Origin: Limnobaculum parvum
GTDB taxonomy: Bacteria; Pseudomonadota; Gammaproteobacteria; Enterobacterales; Enterobacteriaceae
Assembly: GCF_003096015.2 (NCBI RefSeq)
Contig: NZ_CP029185.2
Coordinates: 1,336,001-1,400,000 of the forward strand
Reading direction: 5' to 3'
Length of the DNA stretch: 64,000 bases
Below, in pieces: positions 57,435-64,000 of the stretch. The notes under the pieces are model-generated. The model searched no databases. It saw nothing but the letters and a program-made list of their open reading frames with translations, and was not told the origin of the DNA. Numbering within the stretch: position 1 is the stretch's first letter; each line of letters begins with the position of its first letter. Both the position numbers and the translations under genes were made by a program.

Positions 57435-59084
57435 TTAGGCTGCCAGAATTTCGTTGATATCTTGTTCTACGGTTGTAATAGAACGCATACCGAAATTCTC
57501 TTTCAATACGTTTAACAGGTTCTCTGTTAGGAAACCAGGAGCCGTTGGGCCGGTATAGATATCTTTAACGCCCAGAGCCAGTAAGGTTAGTAAGATAACA
57601 ATCGCTTTCTGTTCAAACCATGAAAGTACCAGAGTCAGTGGTAAATCATTGACGGTACAACCCAGTTTTTCGGACAGTTTAACCGCTAGCATAATGGCAG
57701 AGTAAGCATCATTACATTGACCGACATCCAGTAAACGAGGCAATCCTTCCAGCGTACCAAAGTCCAGTTTATTAAAGCGGTACTTACCACAAGCCAACGT
57801 CATAATCAGACAGTCTTGTGGAACGCTGCGGGCAAAGTCGGTGTAATAGCTACGTTCATCACGGCTACCATCACAGCCACCAACCAAGAAGACATGGCGC
57901 AATTTTTTCTGTGACACTAAATCAATGACGGTATCCGCGGCATTAAGCAGAGTTTGGCGACCAAAACCAACGGTGATTAGATGTTCTATTTCACTATAAG
58001 GGAAACCCGCCATTGACTGAGCTTGACTAATGATGGCGCTGAAATCATCGCCATCAAGATGTTTTGCACCCGGCCAACCAACAATACTGCGGGTCCAGAT
58101 ACGGTCGATGTAGTTACCCGGGTTAGGATCAATAATACAGTTTGAGGTCATCACGATAGGCCCCGGGAATTTCGCAAACTCGGTTTGCTGATTCTGCCAG
58201 CCGCTGCCGTAGTTACCCACTAAATGCTTATATTTACGTAGTTCAGGATAACCATGGGCTGGAAGCATTTCACCGTGGGTGTAAATATTGATGCCGGTAC
58301 CTTCCGTTTGTTGCAATAGCATTTGCAGATCTTTTAGGTCGTGACCCGAAATCAGAATCGCTTTACCAGCAACCGGTTTGACGTTAACGGATGTTGGGGT
58401 TGGATCGCCATAAATGCTAGTTTCACCGTGGTCAAGAATCGCCATGATTTTGAAATTCATTTTTCCGATGTTCATGGCGTTATCCAGTAAGGTTGCCATA
58501 TCCGTTGGATTGGTACCTAACCATGCCATTAACTGGTGATATTCGTCATAAATTGCGTCATCGTATTGGCCGAGAACCAACGCATGTTCCATGTAGGCGG
58601 CGGCCCCTTTGAGACCATACAGGCACAACATGCGTAAGCCATGAATATCATCACCGATTTCTGTTTTATCTTTATTGAGTGCGAATTCGGTCGCTTGTTG
58701 CAAAATTGCCGGCAGATCGGCAGACAATTGCAGGTTCGCCATTGGATGGTCCAGTTGCAGATTGCTATCAATGGTACGGCAACGGTTAGTCAGGGATTCA
58801 CGCAGGATAATGGCATCTCGGGCGTAGCCAATAATGCGGTCAGACTCAAAGTTAACGTTAGTCAAGGTAGAGAAGAAGGCTTTTGGCGCGAACGAATCAA
58901 CCTGATGGTCGATAATGCCTAAATTCCGAGCCTTTACTGCCCAAGCTGACAAGCCTTCCAACACGGCTACCAGCAGATCTTGCAGGTCTGACACTTCAGC
59001 GGTTTTCCCACACATGCCTTGTGCATAAGAGCAGCCATTTCCGGCAGGGGTGCGGATCGTTTGTTCACATTGTACACAGTACAT
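57435..59084 (-). CDS. hcp: Hybrid cluster protein Hcp (hydroxylamine/NO reductase)
   Basis: Cytoplasmic class I/II hybrid-cluster protein that reduces NO under anaerobic nitrosative stress. 549 residues. The N-terminal cluster ligands are Cys3, Cys6, Cys18 and Cys25 ([20 protein letters not shown]); hybrid-cluster ligands are seen in [26 protein letters not shown] and AGQ-like [10 protein letters not shown]. The start at 59084 matches E. coli (MFCVQC); the TTG two codons upstream is not used. Upstream FNR and NsrR sites fit anaerobic NO control. Confidence 0.97.
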   Translation of the reverse strand: MYCVQCEQTIRTPAGNGCSYAQGMCGKTAEVSDLQDLLVAVLEGLSAWAVKARNLGIIDHQVDSFAPKAFFSTLTNVNFESDRIIGYARDAIILRESLTNRCRTIDSNLQLDHPMANLQLSADLPAILQQATEFALNKDKTEIGDDIHGLRMLCLYGLKGAAAYMEHALVLGQYDDAIYDEYHQLMAWLGTNPTDMATLLDNAMNIGKMNFKIMAILDHGETSIYGDPTPTSVNVKPVAGKAILISGHDLKDLQMLLQQTEGTGINIYTHGEMLPAHGYPELRKYKHLVGNYGSGWQNQQTEFAKFPGPIVMTSNCIIDPNPGNYIDRIWTRSIVGWPGAKHLDGDDFSAIISQAQSMAGFPYSEIEHLITVGFGRQTLLNAADTVIDLVSQKKLRHVFLVGGCDGSRDERSYYTDFARSVPQDCLIMTLACGKYRFNKLDFGTLEGLPRLLDVGQCNDAYSAIMLAVKLSEKLGCTVNDLPLTLVLSWFEQKAIVILLTLLALGVKDIYTGPTAPGFLTENLLNVLKENFGMRSITTVEQDINEILAA

Positions 59085-59153
59085 AATCAAGACACCTTCT
59101 ATAAGTTGTATTTCTAATTCATGTTTATCTTAGATCGGTGAGTGGAATTTAAA

Positions 59154-59174
59154 AAGGTATTTAAAATGCAACTT
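59154..59174 (-). promoter_or_regulatory. Putative NsrR operator upstream of hcp
   Basis: On the minus strand AAGTTGCATTT-TAAATACCTT, close to the NsrR consensus AAGATGCATTT and its inverted partner. It lies between the FNR box and hcp, where E. coli hcp has its NsrR site. Confidence 0.65.
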
Positions 59175-59183
59175 TAATGGTTT

Positions 59184-59197
59184 TTGATTTAAATCAA
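59184..59197 (-). promoter_or_regulatory. FNR box upstream of hcp
   Basis: Perfect consensus TTGATTTAAATCAA, 100 bases before the hcp start. It indicates anaerobic activation by FNR. Confidence 0.85.
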
Positions 59198-59588
59198 AAA
59201 ATGAGGATATCAAGTATGGAAGCAGTTTCGTCTACAGGTCGTGCAGAGTTTGAATTGGGAATAATGATCATCGTCGAGTCTCGGCCAATATTGCTGTTGG
59301 TTATGCAACCCATACTCGCTCAGCCGTCATCATAAGAATGATTAGACCTAAGCACATGGTTTGTTGGCAGTAAGTTATCTGATTTTATTTAGAGATTTTA
59401 TGCCCGAATCAAAGTGCTGTGCGGGTAAAGTGTGATGTACAGAAAAATAAAGGGGAATATATTGCTATTCATTCAGGTATTTTCATCGAGTTAATAGTTT
59501 TTAGCGCGGACTAACATATAATTATCTTGTTACTCAGTAAATTATAGGGAAGATAAAACACTTTCTGCCGCTGGCTAAGAGAGATGAT
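59198..59588. other. Divergent hcp/ybjD upstream region
   Basis: About 390 bases without a gene. No site beyond the hcp operators was recognised. Confidence 0.4.
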
Positions 59589-61259
59589 ATGTATTTAGAG
59601 CGCGTTGAAATAGTAGGATTCAGAGGAATTAATCGTCTGTCACTGCTGTTAAATGAAAGCGTGGTATTAATCGGTGAAAATGCTTGGGGTAAATCAAGCC
59701 TGCTGGATGCATTAACATTGCTTTTTTCCCCCGGCAGCGATCTTTACTCCTTTAAATTACAGGATTTTCATTATCCGATGGGAAATGAGGTAGCCCGCCA
59801 AGAGCATTTACATATGGTTCTTACCTTCTGTGCCCGAGAAGTTGACTCTCCTTATATGTCTAAATTCCGCAAGCTTTCACCGTTATGGGTAAAAGGCAAC
59901 GGCGGCTTATCGCGTATCCTCTATCGTTTGGAAGGTGAAGTGCAGAAAGAAGGGAACGTAGTAACCACCCGCTCGTTTCTGGATGCAGCAGGCCATACGA
60001 TGGAGCTGGAACATATTGATGAATTAGCCCGTGAGATTGTTCGTTTACATCCGGTATTACGATTACGTGATGCCCGTTTTGGTCGCCGTTTCCGTCAAGA
60101 AACGGCCCAACTGCAAGAACAGGAAAATGAAGCATTAAGCCAACAATTAGCCCGATTGGCGGAGGAGTTAGAGTGTAGCCCTCAAAAATTAAGCAATAAG
60201 GATTTAAAGCAGGGATTACAGGCGATTCATGCTTTGCTTAAGCACTATTTCATCGCACTAAACGCTAAAGAAAGCAGCGAAAACATCCACTATAAGGATG
60301 AAAAATATCGCCATAATACTCAGCTTTGGCAATCATTGAACTATCTGAATCAGCTCATCTCTGAACCGGAAAGCCGCAATATGCGTATGATTTTACTGGG
60401 CGTATTTTCAACGTTGATTCAGGCCAGAGGTACGGAAAATCTGGATGCTAAAGCAGTGCCTTTATTGTTGATTGAAGATCCAGAAAGTCGGCTGCACCCT
60501 ATCATGTTATCCGCAGCTTGGGGATTGCTCAGTAATCTGCCGTTGCAAAAGATCACTACCACTAACTCAGGGGATTTGCTTTCTCTGGTGCCTCTGGAAA
60601 GCGTTTATCGCTTAGTTCGTCAATCTAATCGGGTAGCGGCTTTTAGAATAGAATCGGGCGAGCTGAATATTCAGGAGCGTAGACGTATTTCGTTTCATAT
60701 TCGTTTAAATCGAGCCTCCTCATTGTTTGCGCGTAGCTGGCTGTTGGTGGAAGGGGAAACCGAGGTTTGGCTATTGACCGAACTGGCTCGTCAGTGCGGA
60801 TATCATTTTGAAACAGAAGGTATTAAGGTCATTGAGTTCGCTCAAAGTGGTTTAAGACCACTACTGAAATATGCCAGCAAGATGGGGATTGAGTGGCATG
60901 TGCTGGTGGACGGTGACGATGCCGGTAAAAAATATGCCGATACGGTTCGTTCATTTATCAATGGGGGTGGCGACAGTGATAGGGAGCGGCTGACCCAATT
61001 ACCGGCTCTGGATATGGAGAATTTTATGTTCAAAGAAGGGTTTAGCCGCGTCTATTATGAGGCGGCTGGTATTCCCGCCAATGTCCATATGCCAACGCGC
61101 AAAATTATCAGCAAAGCGATTCAACACAGTTCTAAGCCTGACCTCGCTATTGAAGTGGCTGAACGGGCCGGGGTGATGGGAATAGAAAGTATTCCACCGT
61201 TACTGAAGCGTATGTTTTCCCGTATTTTATGGTTGGCTAGAGGTCGGGCAGGTAACTGA
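59589..61259 (+). CDS. ybjD: OLD-family ATP-dependent endonuclease YbjD
   Basis: 556-residue class 2-like OLD protein: an N-terminal ABC/SMC-type ATPase with Walker A GENAWGKSS (residues 29-37), Walker B-like LLIEDPESRLHPIM, and a C-terminal TOPRIM nuclease domain (LLVEGETEVWLL, then HVLVDGDDAGKK). E. coli YbjD is 552 residues and uncharacterised; other OLD proteins act in phage defence and DNA repair. No gabija-type UvrD partner is next to it, so it is probably the core enterobacterial gene. Confidence 0.92.
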   Translation: MYLERVEIVGFRGINRLSLLLNESVVLIGENAWGKSSLLDALTLLFSPGSDLYSFKLQDFHYPMGNEVARQEHLHMVLTFCAREVDSPYMSKFRKLSPLWVKGNGGLSRILYRLEGEVQKEGNVVTTRSFLDAAGHTMELEHIDELAREIVRLHPVLRLRDARFGRRFRQETAQLQEQENEALSQQLARLAEELECSPQKLSNKDLKQGLQAIHALLKHYFIALNAKESSENIHYKDEKYRHNTQLWQSLNYLNQLISEPESRNMRMILLGVFSTLIQARGTENLDAKAVPLLLIEDPESRLHPIMLSAAWGLLSNLPLQKITTTNSGDLLSLVPLESVYRLVRQSNRVAAFRIESGELNIQERRRISFHIRLNRASSLFARSWLLVEGETEVWLLTELARQCGYHFETEGIKVIEFAQSGLRPLLKYASKMGIEWHVLVDGDDAGKKYADTVRSFINGGGDSDRERLTQLPALDMENFMFKEGFSRVYYEAAGIPANVHMPTRKIISKAIQHSSKPDLAIEVAERAGVMGIESIPPLLKRMFSRILWLARGRAGN

Positions 61260-61691
61260 GTTTACACATGGTTTAACGGTCGGCACATGGCATGAATGGT
61301 TATTATTTCAGCGTTTAGAGTGCGATTTTGTATCCAAATGTTATTTTATGTGAGTTTTCTTTCCGCTATTACTGCAACACATCCTTAGATAACGAACTTT
61401 TTATTGGTTTAGAAGGTCAAAAAATTTTGATTATCACACGATAAAAAGTCATTATTCATTAAAAGCAGTAAAGGAAATCTGTGTACTGCCTGACGGTATA
61501 TCCATAGATATATTCTTGCTCTGAACGTTAGCGCTATCTCAGATTGCGCTAACGGGGGCGGCAAAATTCCGATGCTACCGGCGAAGTCAGGGGTGGTTTC
61601 AATTATAATCACCATTCTTTTATTAACTCAGGCAAACTATCTGACTGCTATTCCATCAGGGTAAGTACCAGAGTAAAACGGCATTTTGGAA
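61260..61691. other. Intergenic region between ybjD and clpS, without cspD
   Basis: About 430 bases with no gene on either strand. In E. coli cspD lies divergently just upstream of clpS; no cold-shock protein motif (KGFGFI) is encoded here. The clpS promoter should be in the last 100 bases. Confidence 0.55.
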
Positions 61692-62015
61692 ATGAATAAT
61701 TTACGCGATTGGCTAAGCTTGGAAGAGCTGGCTGACTCAGAATTAGATGAGAAGCTGAAACAACCACCTCCGATGTATCAGGTTATACTGAATAATGATG
61801 ACTATACGCCGATGGAGTTTGTGGTGGAGGTGTTACAGAAATTCTTCTCCTATGACATTGAACGGGCGACACAATTAATGTTAGTCGTTCATTATCAAGG
61901 TAAGGCAACGTGTGGAGTTTTTACTGCAGAGATTGCAGAAACGAAGGTAACGCAAATTAATCGCTACGCGCGAGAGAATGAGCATCCATTGTTGTGTACG
62001 TTAGAAAAAGCCTGA
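61692..62015 (+). CDS. clpS: ClpAP adaptor ClpS
   Basis: 107-residue N-recognin that binds N-end-rule substrates and hands them to ClpA. The N-degron pocket residues lie in [19 protein letters not shown] and in the conserved [19 protein letters not shown], ending [12 protein letters not shown] as in E. coli. The ATG at 61692 was chosen over a TTG two codons upstream, since the family begins near NDWL/RDWL. It lies 25 bases before clpA. Confidence 0.96.
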   Translation: MNNLRDWLSLEELADSELDEKLKQPPPMYQVILNNDDYTPMEFVVEVLQKFFSYDIERATQLMLVVHYQGKATCGVFTAEIAETKVTQINRYARENEHPLLCTLEKA

Positions 62016-62040
62016 AAAGGTCATTTATGTGGAGGTGCCC

Positions 62041-64000
62041 ATGCTTAATCAAGAACTGGAACTCAGTCTCAACATGGCGTTTGCTACAGCCAGGGAACAG
62101 CGTCATGAATACCTGACCGTCGAGCATCTGTTGCTGGCGTTATTGAGCAATCCGGCAGCGAGAGAGGCACTTGAAGCCTGTCAGGTCGATATTGTCGCGT
62201 TACACCATGAACTCGAGTCATTTATTGGACAGAATACCCCTCATTTAGCTGAGGGAAGTCCCGAGTCTGAAACTCAGCCAACCCTGAGCTTCCAGCGGGT
62301 GCTGCAACGTGCGGTATTCCATGTCCAGTCATCTGGCAGAACTGAAGTCAGCGGCGCTAATGTGCTGGTGGCTATTTTTAGCGAACAAGAATCCCACGCG
62401 GCCTATTTACTGCGTAAACATGATGTCAGCCGTTTAGATATTGTGAATTTTATCTCTCACGGTACCCGTAAAGACGGGGCACAGGATGACATTGGGCCAC
62501 AAGGCTCGATCCCCAGTGAAGACGAACAAACCAGCGCGGAAGACCGCATGGATAACTTTACTTCCAATCTGAATCAATTAGCTCAGAACGGCAGTATTGA
62601 TCCGCTGATTGGTCGGGAAATGGAGCTGGAACGTACCATTCAAGTGTTATGCCGCCGTCGTAAAAACAACCCGTTATTAGTTGGGGAGTCTGGCGTTGGT
62701 AAAACGGCGATTGCCGAGGGGTTGGCATGGCGGATTGTTCAGGGCGATGTTCCTGAAGCGGTAGCAGATTGCACCGTGTATTCCCTAGATATTGGCTCAT
62801 TACTGGCAGGTACAAAATACCGCGGTGATTTTGAAAAACGTTTCAAAGCGCTGCTGAAGCAGCTTGAAGCGGATAAAAACAGCATTCTGTTTATTGATGA
62901 GATCCACACCATTATTGGTGCTGGTGCGGCCTCGGGTGGTCAGGTTGATGTAGCAAACCTAATTAAACCGATGCTTTCCAATGGACGTATTCGGGTGATG
63001 GGTTCGACTACCTACCAAGAATTTAGCAATATCTTTGAAAAGGATCGTGCGTTGGCACGCCGTTTCCAAAAAATTGATATTACCGAACCTACGGCAGAAG
63101 AGACAGTGCAAATTCTTACTGGGCTGAAGCCAAAGTATGAAAAGCATCATGATGTGCGCTATACGGCGAAGGCTATTCGCGCAGCGGTTGAGCTATCGGT
63201 GAAATATATTAACGATCGCCATTTGCCGGATAAAGCCATTGATGTTATCGATGAGGCCGGGGCTTATTGCCGGTTAATGCCTGCCAGCAAACGTAAGAAA
63301 ACGGTCAATGTCAGCGATATTGAAACCATTGTTGCACGTATTGCTCGTATCCCCGAAAAAACTGTTTCGGCTAACGATCGTACCGTGTTGAAGACGTTAG
63401 CAGAACGCATGGGAATGATGATTTTTGGTCAGGATAAGGCGATTAACGCTTTAACTGAAGCGATTAAAATGAGCCGTGCGGGATTAGGGGATGAGCGCAA
63501 ACCGGTAGGTTCGTTCTTGTTTGCTGGTCCGACCGGCGTGGGTAAAACCGAAGTTACCGTACAGTTAGCAAAAGCGCTGGGTGTTGAGCTGTTGCGTTTT
63601 GATATGTCTGAATACATGGAGCGCCACACCGTGAGCCGTCTGATTGGTGCGCCTCCTGGCTATGTAGGTTTTGATCAGGGTGGCTTGCTCACCGATGCGG
63701 TGATTAAACATCCTCACTCGGTGCTGCTGCTGGATGAAATTGAGAAGGCTCACCCAGATGTGTTTAACCTGTTATTGCAAGTTATGGATAACGGTACTCT
63801 GACGGATAATAATGGTCGTAAAGCAGATTTCCGTAATGTGATCTTGGTGATGACGACCAATGCAGGGGTTCAGGAAACTCAGAAAGAATCCATTGGCTTT
63901 AAGCGTCAGGATAATCAAACCGATGCGATGGGTGAGATTAAACGTTTGTTTACACCAGAATTCCGTAACCGTTTAGACGGTATCATTTGGTTTAACCATC
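62041..64000 (+). CDS. clpA: ATP-dependent Clp protease ATPase subunit ClpA (3' end outside the window)
   Basis: AAA+ unfoldase that feeds ClpP. It begins [19 protein letters not shown] after a strong GGAGGTG and is open for 653 codons to the window end; E. coli ClpA has 758, so about 105 residues are missing here. Seen in order: Clp-N domain (1-145), first AAA+ with Walker A GESGVGKT (215-222) and Walker [10 protein letters not shown], second AAA+ with Walker A GPTGVGKT (496-503) and [13 protein letters not shown]. Co-transcribed with clpS. Confidence 0.97.
   Translation, partial: MLNQELELSLNMAFATAREQRHEYLTVEHLLLALLSNPAAREALEACQVDIVALHHELESFIGQNTPHLAEGSPESETQPTLSFQRVLQRAVFHVQSSGRTEVSGANVLVAIFSEQESHAAYLLRKHDVSRLDIVNFISHGTRKDGAQDDIGPQGSIPSEDEQTSAEDRMDNFTSNLNQLAQNGSIDPLIGREMELERTIQVLCRRRKNNPLLVGESGVGKTAIAEGLAWRIVQGDVPEAVADCTVYSLDIGSLLAGTKYRGDFEKRFKALLKQLEADKNSILFIDEIHTIIGAGAASGGQVDVANLIKPMLSNGRIRVMGSTTYQEFSNIFEKDRALARRFQKIDITEPTAEETVQILTGLKPKYEKHHDVRYTAKAIRAAVELSVKYINDRHLPDKAIDVIDEAGAYCRLMPASKRKKTVNVSDIETIVARIARIPEKTVSANDRTVLKTLAERMGMMIFGQDKAINALTEAIKMSRAGLGDERKPVGSFLFAGPTGVGKTEVTVQLAKALGVELLRFDMSEYMERHTVSRLIGAPPGYVGFDQGGLLTDAVIKHPHSVLLLDEIEKAHPDVFNLLLQVMDNGTLTDNNGRKADFRNVILVMTTNAGVQETQKESIGFKRQDNQTDAMGEIKRLFTPEFRNRLDGIIWFNH

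Noticed and set aside
59589..61259. YbjD as part of a Gabija-type phage defence system
   Set aside because: No UvrD-like helicase (GajB) gene is adjacent, and the protein matches the core enterobacterial YbjD throughout.
61409..61615. Possible cspD on the minus strand upstream of clpS
   Set aside because: The 68-residue frame has none of the cold-shock RNP motifs and no CspD similarity.
1..64000. CRISPR arrays, rRNA genes, integrases and prophage modules
   Set aside because: No regularly spaced direct repeats, rRNA sequence, tyrosine recombinase or phage structural gene was seen anywhere in the window.

Overview
The window is chromosomal DNA of a gamma-proteobacterium of the order Enterobacterales. 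Nearly every housekeeping protein can be aligned along its length with an E. coli protein (RsuA, Bcr, YejABEF, MepS, LpxT, EfpL, Mtr, FruK, Nfo, YeiH, YeiE, LysP, MetG, Mrp, Dcd, AsmA, YegH, Gnd, TmaR, PtsG, AmiD, YbjT, Hcr, Hcp, YbjD, ClpS, ClpA), and the order follows the E. coli/Yersinia backbone with gaps. The AT-rich base composition and the missing partner genes (fruB/fruA, udk, ybjS, ltaE, poxB, cspD) suggest a lineage away from Escherichia/Salmonella, perhaps Budviciaceae (Pragia, Budvicia, Limnobaculum). The family is a guess from memory.

Layout. 1-8.6 kb: rsuA, bcr, yejG and the yejABEF peptide importer operon. 8.8-14.6 kb: mepS, lpxT, yeiR, a small pilin-like secreted protein, efpL (yeiP), mtr, yeiW. 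14.7-20.7 kb: an orphan fruK, nfo, divergent yeiH/yeiE, lysP. 21-24.6 kb: two lipoproteins (one with Sel1 repeats) and an FecCD-type metal/siderophore ABC permease and ATPase without a binding protein. 24.7-36.2 kb: metG, mrp, dcd, asmA, an intact IS4/IS10-type element sitting in the asmA terminator, yegH, gnd, tmaR. 36.4-39.5 kb: an AT-rich stretch with a class II microcin-like double-glycine peptide gene, ptsG with Mlc and CRP operators, a possible untranslated transcript and tRNA-Asn.

39.6-45.4 kb is an accessory island bracketed by two identical tRNA-Asn(GUU) genes. It carries a decayed EAL-domain relic, a yihLMN-like cluster (GntR regulator, TIM-barrel protein with a one-base frameshift in an A-run, MFS transporter), a badly decayed IS3-family element, tandem IS ends and a 5'-truncated cupin gene. 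45.6-48.6 kb: a DUF3828-like lipoprotein, a Cnu/Hha-type H-NS partner and a YqhD-like alcohol dehydrogenase that has lost one metal-binding His. 48.9-53.6 kb: a three-gene envelope operon (COG3014-like lipoprotein, LpoB-like lipoprotein, CsgG/FlgT-like protein), then a rhomboid protease with a truncated YqiJ-like membrane protein. 53.7-64 kb: amiD (with a heptanucleotide repeat in its leader), ybjT, the FNR/NsrR-type hcp-hcr operon, the OLD-family nuclease ybjD, clpS and clpA, which runs off the window end.

Most genes are independent housekeeping units. The best candidates for something new are the microcin-like peptide at 36605 with a subtilase relic beside it, the repeat-bearing amiD leader, the tRNA-Asn island and the COG3014/LpoB-like/CsgG-like operon. 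All identifications come from reading the translated sequence and remembered family members. No database search was run.
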